From contig CAVVFL010000002.1 of the NCBI GenBank assembly GCA_963747375.1, positions 1 to 64,000 of the forward strand: a DNA stretch of 64,000 bases, written 5' to 3'. The notes under the pieces were generated by a model. It ran no database searches and was not told the origin of the DNA. It saw only the letters and a program-made list of their open reading frames with translations. The first letter of the stretch is position 1. Each line of letters starts with the position of its first letter. The translations under genes were made by a program, and so were the position numbers. The stretch comes from Sva-07 sp963747375 (lineage in GTDB: Bacteria > Actinomycetota > Acidimicrobiia > Acidimicrobiales > Ilumatobacteraceae). This document shows, piece after piece, positions 19,636 through 29,248 of this stretch.

Positions 19636-19947
19636 GTGGCATCGTTCAAAGGTCTCGTCGGGCGCCTTCGAGGCGACCAGGTCAGCGCACTCACCGCCGA
19701 GGTCGCGGCGCTGCGTGAGGTCGTGCTCAACATCAACCATGTGGTCACACAGTTGCAGGACACCGTCAACGAGCTGAACCACGACGTTCGCTCGGGTGCA
19801 GAACGCTCGCTTCCGCTGTTCCTCGGCTACTCCGAGCGGCTTCGTCTCGACGCCGACACGGCGATCGGCGCCACCCAGGTGATCGAACGTCAGCTCGCGC
19901 TCATGGAGGAGCGCCTGGCAGCGGCCTCCGGAACCGCCGCGTCTTGA
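19636..19947 (+). CDS. Small coiled-coil protein
   Basis: 103 aa, GTG start. Residues 15-60 form a long heptad pattern (VSALTAEVAALREVVLNINH, VVTQLQDTVNELNHDV), and residues 75-97 another (AIGATQVIERQLALMEERL). No known catalytic motif. Its stop overlaps the TTG start of the next GT4 gene (TTGA), so it is probably made together with that enzyme, like the coiled-coil/GT2 pair at 9271-9612. Possible role: oligomerisation partner or chain-length ruler; inferred from position only. Confidence 0.6.
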   Translation: MASFKGLVGRLRGDQVSALTAEVAALREVVLNINHVVTQLQDTVNELNHDVRSGAERSLPLFLGYSERLRLDADTAIGATQVIERQLALMEERLAAASGTAAS

Positions 19948-21662
19948 GCGCACCGGGGTCGAACACCGACAACGCCGTGCGGACGCTCCTCGTGGATGCG
20001 CGGCCCGTCGATCACCCCACGGCCCGTCAACGCGGCATCGGTCGATGGGTGACCGGCCTGCTGCACGGACTGGTTGCCGTCGACGCTCCCGTGATCGCCC
20101 TCGCCGGGTCGGACGTCGAGGTCGAGGTGCTCGCCGATGCAGTTCCCGGCCTCATGATCCAACGCTGGAGTCCGCAGGTGATCAGGCAGCACGCCGAACC
20201 CGGCACCTGGTTCGTCGCCACACAGTTGATGCTGCACCCGATCGCGCTCGACCCGATTCCGCGGGTCGTCACCGAGGCGAGGCTTCCCGTGGCAGCGGTC
20301 ATGTACGACGTGATCCCGTACCGTTTCCCCGAGAAGTACCTGGTGGACGCCAACGCACTGCGACAGTCGCAGCTGCGAGCGCCACTCGCTCGCACGGTCG
20401 ACACGCTGCTCGCCATCTCGGAGTTCGCCGCCACGACCGCATCGATCGAACTGGACTACCCGTCAGAGCGGATTGCCACCATCGGGTCCGGCGTCGAGCC
20501 GAGGTTCGCGCCGCCGGTCGACGACCCCCGACCGCGATGCGCCCGAGTGCTCCCCGCCGACATCGGTGCGTACGTGGTGGCGGTGACCGGCGGCGACGAA
20601 CGCAAGAACACCGAGGGCTTGATCCGCGCGTGGGCACTCGTGGAGCAGGCCCTTCCCAACCGCCACCACCTCGTGATCGCGACGGCCCACACCTCCGACG
20701 TCCTGCGCCGTTGGGAGGCGTGCGCTCTCGATGCCGGTGTCGGCGATCGTGTGGTCTTCACCGGTGCGCTCGACGACGACGAACTGGTCGCCGTGCTCCA
20801 GGGAGCGTCGCTGTCGGTGATGCCGTCGTTCGAGGAAGGCTTCGGTCTGCCCGTCCTCGAGGCAGCGGCCTGCGGCGTGCCCACGATCTCATCCAATCTG
20901 ACGTCGCTGCCCGAGGTGCTCGACGAACCCTCGTCGTGCTTCGACCCGCACGACGACCACTCGATCGCCGACGCCATCGTCAAGGCACTCACCGACGATG
21001 ACCCATCGAGCGACATTGCTGGCCGCCGGCGCGCGAGCGGTGGAACGTTGGACGTGGCCGAACGTCGCCGCGTGCAACCCTCACGTCGCTGGAACAGTCG
21101 GGCCCGCGCTGGCCGCAGCGGATCGTCGAGCCCCGACGACGCGCGGCATTCGCCGGAGCGTTCACCGGGTCGGCATCGGCCCTCGGTGAGTACAACGAGT
21201 CGGTCGTGGCCGCGATCGGCGACCGCGTACGAGCACCTCGTGTTCGTCGATGGTTCCGACACCCCCGAGCCCACCCAGGCCGGCCCCGACCGCTGGCCGA
21301 TCCGGGCCCTCGGGCGCTACGTCAAGCCGTGGGACGTCGACCACATCGTGGCGATCCTCGGCTACTCCGTGCAGCACGTCGCCACGGCGGAGATGGCCAG
21401 AACCGTGCCGTGCCACCTGTGGATCCACGACGATGCGCTCCAAGGGGCCGTGTTCGGCGCCAACCTCCAGGCGCTCGACATCGCCCGATCCGTCATCGTT
21501 GCCTCCAAGGAGGCAGCCGAACGGTTGAGGCGGGCGACCGATCACGCCTTCCCCGTGCTGGTGCTGTCGGCCGAGACGTCGATCGACGACGTGGCGACCG
21601 CACTCGTCGAATGGCTCGCCGACGTCGACGACCTCGAACTCACGACGATCCGGTACCGCTAG
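19944..21662 (+). CDS. Glycosyltransferase family 4 with C-terminal extension
   Basis: 572 aa in the frame given, with two compensating indels near 21010 and 21200. The middle reads more sensibly in other frames as ATLLAAGARAVERWTWPNVA and FAGAFTGSASALGEYNESVV. GT-B features: RGIGRWVTGLLHGL, VAAVMYDVIPYRFPEKYL, LLAISEFAATTASIELDY, VVAVTGGDERKNTEGLIRAW (start of the second Rossmann fold), VVFTGALDDDELVAVLQGAS and the donor site MPSFEEGFGLPVLEAAACGV. The C-terminal 150 aa look like a second, partial GT-like Rossmann unit (DHIVAILGYSVQHVATAEM). TTG start overlaps the upstream stop. Likely mannosyl- or related transferase of the glycan locus. Confidence 0.7.
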   Translation: MSAPGSNTDNAVRTLLVDARPVDHPTARQRGIGRWVTGLLHGLVAVDAPVIALAGSDVEVEVLADAVPGLMIQRWSPQVIRQHAEPGTWFVATQLMLHPIALDPIPRVVTEARLPVAAVMYDVIPYRFPEKYLVDANALRQSQLRAPLARTVDTLLAISEFAATTASIELDYPSERIATIGSGVEPRFAPPVDDPRPRCARVLPADIGAYVVAVTGGDERKNTEGLIRAWALVEQALPNRHHLVIATAHTSDVLRRWEACALDAGVGDRVVFTGALDDDELVAVLQGASLSVMPSFEEGFGLPVLEAAACGVPTISSNLTSLPEVLDEPSSCFDPHDDHSIADAIVKALTDDDPSSDIAGRRRASGGTLDVAERRRVQPSRRWNSRARAGRSGSSSPDDARHSPERSPGRHRPSVSTTSRSWPRSATAYEHLVFVDGSDTPEPTQAGPDRWPIRALGRYVKPWDVDHIVAILGYSVQHVATAEMARTVPCHLWIHDDALQGAVFGANLQALDIARSVIVASKEAAERLRRATDHAFPVLVLSAETSIDDVATALVEWLADVDDLELTTIRYR

Positions 21663-21665
21663 CCT
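21660..21665 (+). promoter_or_regulatory. -10-like box TAGCCT before GT2 gene
   Basis: TAGCCT overlaps the stop of the GT4 gene (TAG 21660-21662) and ends 11 nt before ATG 21677, so an internal leaderless start is possible. Confidence 0.3.
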
Positions 21666-21676
21666 CGCCCCGAATC

Positions 21677-23054
21677 ATGGCTGAGCCCGACACCCTTCCT
21701 CTCGTTCGAGTCGTCGTGCTCAACTTCGACGGCGGCGACATGACGTTCGCGTGCCTCGACTCGCTGCTCGCCTCCGACTGGCCGAGCGACCGGCTCGACA
21801 TCGTGCTCGTCGACAACGGGTCACTCGACGACGTCGTCGAACGCATCGCCGCCGACGACCGGTACCGGTCGATCCACGTGCTCGAACCGCTCGCGAATCT
21901 CGGCTTCGCCGCCGGCTGCAACCTCGGCATCGGTGTCGCCGGCGACCACGACTACGTCGCTCTCCTGAACAACGACGCCACCGTCGACCCGGGATGGCTG
22001 CGCGCCATGGTCCCCGTCGCCGAGAGCGACGAGGGCATCGGTGCGGTTGCCGCCAAGATGCTGTTCGCGGACCGCTATCACGGCATCGAGTTCGACGTCC
22101 CCGACGCCTCGCACCTCGTGAAGGGCGAACATCGGATGCTCGGCGTTCGGGTGTCGGGCGTGCGACTCGACGGCGAACGCGTCGACGACCGGCTCGCCTT
22201 CGACGAGGGGTTCCACGGCGCCGAACCACCACTGCTCCGCGAGGGTGAGGAACTGGCCCGCTGGTCGAGCGCAACGGCGGCGCTCCGCATCGCCTCGGAC
22301 GGCACCCGCCCGTCGACGATCTCCGTGCGCCTGTCGTGTCTCGAACCCCGCACCGTCACACTCCGCTCCGGCGTCGACGAGGTCACCGTGACGGTCGGAC
22401 GCGAACACGAATGGGTCGACGTCGCCATCGATCCGGAGCCGTTCGACGTGATCAACAACGTCGGCTCGAACCTGTTCGCCGGCGGGTTCGGCGGCGACCG
22501 CGGATTCCTCGAAGTCGACCACGGCCAGTACGACGAACCCGCCGATGTCTTCGCCTGGTGCGGGGGAGCGGTGCTGCTGCGGCGCGCCTACCTCGACCAG
22601 GTCGGCACGTTCGACGAGCGGTTCTTCCTCTACTACGAGGACACCGACCTCTCGTGGCGCGGCCGGCTGCGGGGCTGGCGCTACGTCTACGAGCCGACCG
22701 CACTCGTGCGGCACCACCACGCCCAGTCGTCCGGAGTCGGTTCGCCGCTGTTCCGGTACTCCACCGAACGCAACCGGCTCCTGATGCTCGCCAAGAACGC
22801 GCCGGCGAAACTGGCCTGGCGGTCGGGGCTCGGGGAGGTCCGCCGGGCCGTCGACCACCACGATCCGTCACTACGTGCTGCGCCCGCTCACCCTGCGGCT
22901 GCCGGCCCGGCCCGAGGTCGCCCATCGCTGGAACGTGTGCGCCGGCTACCTGCGCCTCCTGCCGGCGATGCTGCGCGACCGATGGGCGCCCGGGCGCACC
23001 GTGGCGCGCAACGAGATCATGTCGTGGGAGGTCGTCAAGTGGCCGCAGGCGTGA
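21677..23054 (+). CDS. Glycosyltransferase family 2 with internal beta-rich insertion
   Basis: About 458 aa; one indel near 22850. LVRVVVLNFDGGDMTFACLD opens the GT-A fold; IVLVDNGSLDDVVERIAADD, ANLGFAAGCNLGIGVAGDHD and YVALLNNDATVDPGWLRAMV (metal site NND) follow. A stretch of about 130 residues (roughly 140-275), with RTVTLRSGVDEVTVTVGREH, sits between the metal site and the acceptor motif and looks like an inserted beta domain. The enzyme resumes with FAWCGGAVLLRRAYL and FDERFFLYYEDTDLSWRGRL. After the indel the tail reads IRHYVLRPLTLRLPARPEVA and ends WEVVKWPQA at TGA 23052-23054, overlapping the GTG of the next gene. Confidence 0.75.
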
Positions 23055-24235
23055 GCGCCCCGCGTCTCCGGGTCGGCGTCTACGACCTGTACTGGTCGAC
23101 GCTCGGTGGCGGCGAGCAGGTCGACGGCAGCATCGCCCAGGTGCTCGCCGGCGATCACGACGTGACACTGCTCGGCCCCCACGAGCCCGACGTCGACGCG
23201 ACCCTGAACCGACTCGGCGTCGACCTGTCGGCGTGCGGTCATCGGCGCGTCGTCGACGACACCGAGGCCGGCGAGGCCAGCGCCGACTTCGACGTCTTCG
23301 TCAACGGCACCTACCTGAGCAAGGCGATCAACCGCGCACCCATCGGCTACTACTACGTGCACTTCCCCGGTGAGGTTCCGACCCGCGCCGACCATCTCCG
23401 CAGCCGACTCGGCGTCGCCGGCGTGAAGGCGCTGTCGCTCGCCCCGCGCCTGCCACAACGCCTCACCGAAGTGCAGGCCGCCTTCGATCGCAGGGTCACC
23501 CGCGTCGAGTTCGTGCCCACGTACACCCGCTATCTCGCCAACTCGCAGTTCACCGCCGGCTGGGTCGAGCAGCTGTGGGGTCGGCCGACCGACGTGCTGT
23601 ACCCGCCCGTGCGCCCCTCCGTACGGCCGGCCGAGAAGGCACCGCTGATCCTCGTGCTCGGCCGCTTCTTCGACCCCTCGTTCGGGCACAGCAAGAAGCA
23701 GCACGAACTCCTGGCCACCTTCCGTTCCCTCCACAAGGCCGGCCGGATCCCGGGCTGGCGCATGGCGATCGTCGGCGGATGCGACGCGAAGAACCGCGAG
23801 TACGCGCTCGCCGTCAAGCGTGACGCCCGGGGCCTGCCCGTCGAGGTGCACGTCAACGCGCCCGGTGCGCTCGTCGAACGCCTCCTCGGCGAGGCCTCGC
23901 TCTACTGGCACGGCGCCGGCCTGGGCGAGGACCCCCAGCGCCATCCGGAGCGGTTCGAGCACTTCGGCATCTCCGTCGTCGAAGCCATGGCAGCGGGCGC
24001 GGTGCCGCTCGTCTTCGGAGCGGCCGGCCCGGCCGAGATCGTGCACGACGACGTCGACGGCCGGCAGTGGACGACACTCGATGAACTCGCCGAACAGACG
24101 GTGGCGCTGACCGTCGACGACGATCGTCGCCGCAGCTTGGCGGAGGGAGCCGTGCGCCGGGCCGCCGACTTCTCGGCCGCCGCGTTCGCCGACCGGCTCG
24201 GTCAGTTCGTGCGCAACGACACCACTCCCACGTGA
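23051..24235 (+). CDS. Glycosyltransferase family 4 (Alg11-like)
   Basis: 394 aa, GTG start overlapping the previous stop (GTGA). PRLRVGVYDLYWSTLGGGEQ is the N-terminal Rossmann strand and glycine loop; YYYVHFPGEVPTRADHLRSR resembles the HYP/FPGE segment of ALG11-type mannosyltransferases; RYLANSQFTAGWVEQLWG, LYPPVRPSV and ILVLGRFFDPSFGHSKKQHE open the second domain; YWHGAGLGEDPQRHPERFEH and FGISVVEAMAAGAVPLVFGA form the donor site with the E-x7-E pattern. It ends the glycan locus and faces a convergent gene across a palindrome. Donor probably a GDP- or UDP-hexose. Confidence 0.75.
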   Translation: MSAPRLRVGVYDLYWSTLGGGEQVDGSIAQVLAGDHDVTLLGPHEPDVDATLNRLGVDLSACGHRRVVDDTEAGEASADFDVFVNGTYLSKAINRAPIGYYYVHFPGEVPTRADHLRSRLGVAGVKALSLAPRLPQRLTEVQAAFDRRVTRVEFVPTYTRYLANSQFTAGWVEQLWGRPTDVLYPPVRPSVRPAEKAPLILVLGRFFDPSFGHSKKQHELLATFRSLHKAGRIPGWRMAIVGGCDAKNREYALAVKRDARGLPVEVHVNAPGALVERLLGEASLYWHGAGLGEDPQRHPERFEHFGISVVEAMAAGAVPLVFGAAGPAEIVHDDVDGRQWTTLDELAEQTVALTVDDDRRRSLAEGAVRRAADFSAAAFADRLGQFVRNDTTPT

Positions 24236-24238
24236 CCA

Positions 24239-24271
24239 AATGCGACGCGGGGTCTGACCCCACGTCTCATT
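24239..24271. terminator. Palindrome with GGGGTCTGACCCC core, between convergent genes
   Basis: Core 24249-24261 is a perfect inverted repeat around TCTGA; the flanks AATGcGACG and CGTCtCATT extend the stem. It fills the 36-nt gap between stops at 24235 (plus) and 24272 (minus), so it probably ends transcription from both sides. A second copy of the core lies at 29225-29237. Confidence 0.65.
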
Positions 24272-26240
24272 TCAGTTGACGTAGCCCATCACGTCGACGA
24301 TCACGTTGGCCGAACCACGGCCGTTGAAGACCGACAGCTGACCACCGGTGCCGAGCTTGAGCATCACGAGGTTCGGGACGTTCTGGCCCGGGAGGAAGTT
24401 CAGGTTCGACGACGTCGGTTGCGGCGATCCGGCCGGCCACGCCGACAGGAAGCCCCACGCCGTGGTGTTGGTGGCCGTCACGTTGGCGATGACCGCGGTT
24501 GCCGTTGCCGGAACACTTCCACGGCCTGCGACGGCAATGTTGCGAACCTCTGCCTCGCCCCACGGCTGGCCGGCGTGCCGACGCCGGTGCGCGAGTCGAC
24601 GATGCGTTCCGGCGTGATCGTCGTGATGGTCCCGCCGTACGGGCCGAAGCTTCCGAGGACGTCGACGATCACGTCGGCGTTGGTCTCGGACATCAGCAGA
24701 TTGATCCGGCCGTCAGGCCCGACCTTCACCACCGCCGTGTTCGCTCGGACGCCACCGGGGGCGATGTTGACATTGGATGCATCCGGAGCGGGTTGTCCCG
24801 TCGGGAACGCAGTGACGAATCCGTAGGCGGGTGCTCCCGTCAGGGTGATGTTGACCACGACGCTCTGCGCGTTGCGTGGGATACCGGCAGCACCGGCAAC
24901 CTGCACCGAGCGGATCTCACCGGGCGCGAACTGTCCCGTCGGACCGCCGATCCCGAGCCGGCTGTCCATCACCCGTGCGGGCACCACGCCGGCGAAACCC
25001 GCACCGTCGGTGTAGGCGCCACCGGTGCCGAACCAGCCCGCGATGTCGGCGATCACGTCGGTCGGGCCGAGGTAGTTGGAGATGCGGATCTTGCCGCCGG
25101 CGCCGACGCGGGCGAGCACCAGGTTGGGCACGGGATCGGCGTTGTCGATGTTCAGGTTCGAAGTGGCCGGGAACGCCCCGTAACTGGCCTGATCGTTGAA
25201 GACGTCGCCGACCCGGGGCGGCTTGGGCACGACCGACATGAAGCCGGGCCCGGGAGCGCCAGCGCTCACGGCGGTGACGTTCAGGAGCACCGCCGACACG
25301 CCGCTCGATGGGCACGCCGTAGCGGCCGGTCACCTGGAGCTCGTGGTTGGCGGTCTCGTCACGACGGGTGATCGGGTCGAGTGACGGGTGTCGTCCGTCG
25401 CCCGAACGAACCGGCCCCCAGATGCCGAGCCCACGCCGCGTGTCCAAGATGCGAGTCGGTGCGGTGGGATGGAACGACCCGGCCGTCACGCCCGGCCCGC
25501 CGGCGTCGTAGACGCACGTGTCGAACCCGAAGCAGATCGCGTCGAGGTCGATCGTCGGAATGGTGTCGGGCCCGATGTCGACGTTGGCGGTGATCTTGCG
25601 TCCGGTGGCGGTGTCGGTGACGAAGAGCAGGTACCGGCCCGCCCAGCCGACGCCGCCGCTCCAGGCCGCCCCACGACTCGCCGTGGACGCAAACGTTCCG
25701 TACTGCACCCGTCCGTTCTGCTGGAGCGGTGCCGGCGGATCGGGATAGCCGGTCGGGATCTGGAAAGTGTCCACGATCACCCGGCCGGTGCCGATGGGTG
25801 CGGACGACAAGATGGCACCGCGAAGGGCGAAGACACCGGGATCGGCCGTCGACTGGCATCGTGATCGTCCCGTAGGTTTCGCCGCCGGCACTCGCGTCGA
25901 AGTGCACGCCGCCGACGTTGCCCCATCCGTCATACGTTGCCGCACGGCCCGGGATACATCTCGACGCGGACCGACGAAGGCGAACCGGGCAGCGACGCGG
26001 TGCCGACGAGTTGTCCCGCCGAGTTCCAGCCCAACGTCGGTACGCCCGGCGTGTTCGAACACGTCTTGATGCTGTATTCGGGACCACCTCCAACGTCGAC
26101 ACCGATGTCGGCCTTCAACCGGTGACATTCACCGTCATCGAGAGTGTCAGGGCCTGCGCCGGTGAACCGGGCCCGGCAACCAGGGTCGATGCGCCGATGA
26201 GCGCACCGGCGAGCAATGCAATCGAGTGTCGCGTACGCAC
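24272..26240 (-). CDS. Secreted protein with tandem 'DTR/GWF' beta repeats (frameshifted)
   Basis: About 655 aa. Start GTG 26240 gives VRTRHSIALLAGALIGASTL and a signal peptide ending near SPAQA. The N-terminal 230 residues (GGGPEYSIKTCSNTPGVPTL, VQYGTFASTASRGAAWSGGV) are unassigned. Then come modules of about 120-130 aa with the pattern VVxNxT...F.S/TV.P...P..SN.NI....N........G.I......D.I.D..GWF followed by PARVMDSR or PERIVDSR. At least three modules are visible; the last ends VIVDVMGYVN. Switches near 26130, 25890, 25370 and 24500. The same module occurs three times in the SpoIID-type protein at 32701. Function unknown; a cell-wall or extracellular matrix role is likely. Confidence 0.6.
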
Positions 26241-26278
26241 GATGGGGAATCTCCGAACTGAGGATGGACGCCAACCGG

Positions 26279-28613
26279 TCATCGGTCGCCGCCGCCCGCA
26301 GCTTGAGAAATCCGCCTCCGATTCGACACCGTATCCCCGATCAGCAGTGCAATGGTCGCGGCAATCGCCAGAAGTGAGATCGCCAGTGTCACGGAGAGCC
26401 ACGGTGACGAGTAGGTGAACCTGATCTCGTGCTGACCGGCGGGGACCTGGACGCCGAGGAACAATCCGTCGACCACCGACGACCTCCGCGCTGGCGCCGT
26501 CGACCTCGACGGACCAGCCGGGAAGCGCCTGCTGCGCCACGCTCACGAGCGTCGCGCTGGTCCGCGTCGACGGCGAGATCGATCTGTTCCGGGCTCGGGC
26601 GATCCGTGCTGATGCCAACCGGTTCGCACTCGGTCGGTCCACCGCTGCACTCGAAGGCGTCGTCGGGATTGTCCACGATCGCTGCCAGCGCAGCGACCCG
26701 TGGCGTCTCGCGGAGGAGTTCGGCGGGATCGTCCGGACGCGATCGCCGCCGGCCAGGCAACCGCGTCACCCAGCCACGCTGGGTTCTCCCACACCTCGAA
26801 GTTGTCGTCACTCGGCGAGCGGCCCGTCCCAGCCTGGGATGAAGACGTCCGGCGGGCGCTTGTTGTCCAACAGGATGTAGCGAACGCCGAGTCGGGCGAG
26901 CGGCTCGGGTTCGATGGGCAGCGTCAGGCTGTTGCGGAGCGGCAGCTCGATCGGAGGATCCGGTTGGAACCGTCGGAGTGCGTCGGCCCACCGCTCGGTG
27001 ATCTGGACGCCACCGTCGTAGCCGTCGATCGATGCGAACTCCGGCGAGCACATTGGCATTGGGGCGCATGCCGGGAACCTCGTACTCGACGGTGCGCGCC
27101 GTCGTCGGTCAGTGCGAGAACGAGCCCTGCGCCCTGCTCGCGCGAGGAACTCGGTGGTGGCGGTGCGGTGACTGGTGAAGGTCGCGTCGGTGCGCGATCG
27201 CTGAGGAATGGAGTGGACCGACATCGCTGCCAGTTCCAGCGCCGGCGAGCACGAGGATCGCGACGGCGGCTCCACGGGCCACCGGACTCGACCGGACCGC
27301 GGCGTTGGCGATCAGGAGCGCCATGGCCACGGCGGCGGTGACCGCCCAGATCACTGGCCGACCGCCGATCGACGGTGTCGACCACATCGAGCGCCGACGA
27401 GGCCGATCACTGCGGTGATGGCGACGACTGCCGCAGCGAGGTGACGTCGCTGCGCTCCTCGCCAGATCACGTCGACGCCGACGCCGGCGAACAGGGCGGC
27501 GACGAGGACCACGATCACCACCCAGCGCGCCGACGCTCGGGCGAGGTCGAATCCGGGAACGATCTCGTACGCGAGTCGATAGATGGCCGTACGGGGGCCG
27601 ATCGCCCACGTGAGCGCCAAGAGGGCCGCCGTCGCCAGCGCGATCGCCCAGGGTCGCGACCGTCGGGAGAGCACCGACCTGGACGACACCGACTGCGACC
27701 AGAAGAGCAACGACGACGCCGATGAAGGCGATGCTCTCGAACCCGCCAGCGAAGATCGCCGGATCCCGGTCCTGCACCGTGCCGAGAAGCGCTCGGACCG
27801 AGGCGCTCGGCGTGAGCGACAGTGCCGGCGACAGCAGCGTCGTCGAGGTCGCGGCCACCCTTGATCGCGCTGTCCGCCGTGGCGAACAGCACCGCGACGA
27901 GCTGCGGCAGCGCGATGCAGGCACCGAGCGCAGCACCGGCGGCGACGTGGCCGAGTCGTCGCCAGCGCTGGTCGTCGATAGGCGAATCCGATGGTCGCCG
28001 CAATCGCGAGCACGACCGTCTGGTAGACGAGCTGCGGATGACCGGCGAGCAGGATCGCCGCAGTCGTCGCCGAGAGCGCCGCGACCGCCCGCCACGGCCG
28101 CGAGGAGTTCAGGACAGCGTGAAGTCGCCACGAGCAGCATCGGGATCCAGGCGATCACCAGGATCTGTTCGAACTGGACCGACTTGGAGAGCGTCGAGCC
28201 AGCCGCCATCGCGATCAGGGCGGCGGCCGTTGCGCCGATCCTGGCTCAGGCGAGCCGACGAGCGAGCAGCACCATGCCGACACCGAGCAGGACGACGTGG
28301 CCGGCGACGAGGACGCCCATCGCCCGGTTCGTGCCGAAGGCGAGTGTGAGGAGCTGCGGGGGGTACAGGGCCAACGCCGACGGGTTGCCGAGATGGGGCA
28401 CGCCGCCGAAGATCAGATCGTTGAGGATTGGCAGCCGCCAGTTGCGCAGCGCCCGTTCGGTGACCTCCAGGTTGGGGCCGGAGTAGGCGTAGGTGTCGAA
28501 CCCGACGACGTAGCGGCCGGGAAACCAGAACGATCTCGTCAGCCACAGGCCGACAGCGGCGACGAGGATGAACGGTGCGGCCCCGTTGAGACGGTCGCGG
28601 CTCAGGCGGACGC
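26279..28613 (-). CDS. YfhO-like polytopic membrane protein (frameshifted)
   Basis: About 775 aa. The N terminus has AAPFILVAAVGLWLTRSFWF and FDTYAYSGPNLEVTERALRN, then PQLLTLAFGTNRAMGVLV; hydrophobic helices continue (FIGVVVALLVAVGVVQV, ARWVVIVVLVAALFAGVGV). The extracytoplasmic C-terminal part shows NANVLAGVRIDGYDGGVQIT and LGVRYILLDNKRPPDVF, typical of YfhO proteins (bacterial membrane proteins linked in Gram-positives to glycosylation of lipoteichoic acid). The last helix, PWLSVTLAISLLAIAATIAL, is followed by a short basic tail. Many indels (about seven) between 26400 and 28250. Start is near 28613, abutting the HhH-GPD stop; no clear ATG or GTG, so the exact start is open. Confidence 0.6.
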
Positions 28614-29196
28614 TGCTCGGCCCTGCTTGTCCTTCTTCGCCGCCTTCTGCGCCTTCTTCCACTCTCGCACCTTCCCGAGCGATTCTGGACCGTCGACTGT
28701 CCGCGACGGATCGGGGTACATCGTCGCCGAAGACGCCCGCAGCAGTCTGCCAGTCGGCGGGCTCGACACTCATGCGTTTGCCGAGCAGGGCGATGAAGAT
28801 CTTCGACTTCTCGTCGCCGTAGCCGGGGAGCGCGCGGAGGCGGCGGTAGACCTCGTCGGCGTCATCGACGCCCTTCCAGATGTTGATCGCATTGCCCCGA
28901 TAGTCGGCGACCAGCGCCTCGCACACCGCATGGATGCGTTTGCCCATCGAACCAGGGAAGCGGTGGATCGCCGGCTTCTCGCAGCAGATCGCCACGAACT
29001 CGTCGACGTCCATCGCGGCGATCTTCTTCGGGTCGAGGTGCCCGAGCCGCTGCTTCAGCGTCGCCGGCCCGGCGAATGCCCATTCCATCGGAACCTGCTG
29101 GTCGAGCAGCATCCCGATCAACAGTGCGTTGCCGTTCGAGTTCAGTAACGAGTCAGCCGTCTTGTCGCCGGTGATGTAGAGCGTCCCTACAGCCAT
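28612..29196 (-). CDS. HhH-GPD family protein (TIGR03252-like), one frameshift
   Basis: About 194 aa. Starts MAVGTLYITGDKTADSLLNS at ATG 29196, with NALLIGMLLDQQVPMEWAFA as the first helices of the HhH-GPD fold; the helix-hairpin-helix region is RLRALPGYGDEKSKIFIALL. This is the actinobacterial 'uncharacterised HhH-GPD' family, related to base-excision glycosylases; the usual K/D catalytic pair of EndoIII is not obvious. A frame switch near 28700 restores a basic tail, KVREWKKAQKAAKKDKQGRA, before TGA at 28612. The possible role is DNA repair, but activity is unproved. Stop abuts the YfhO-like gene. Confidence 0.7.
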
Positions 29197-29203
29197 CTCT
29201 CCA

Positions 29204-29209
29204 ACGCTA
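29204..29209 (-). promoter_or_regulatory. -10-like box TAGCGT before the HhH-GPD gene
   Basis: On the minus strand TAGCGT ends 7 nt before ATG 29196. A partial ribosome site (GGAG) also lies between them. Confidence 0.35.
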
Positions 29210-29215
29210 CCCACT

Positions 29216-29246
29216 GTTACGTCCGGGGTCTGACCCCAGATGTAAC
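29216..29246. terminator. Palindrome with GGGGTCTGACCCC core, after aceE
   Basis: Core 29225-29237 is identical to that at 24249-24261; the arms GTTACGTC (29216-29223) and GATGTAAC (29239-29246) pair at 7 of 8 positions. It starts 3 nt beyond the aceE stop and lies upstream of the HhH-GPD gene, so it likely ends the aceE message. Repeat or terminator; the two views are not exclusive. Confidence 0.6.
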
Positions 29247-29248
29247 AC

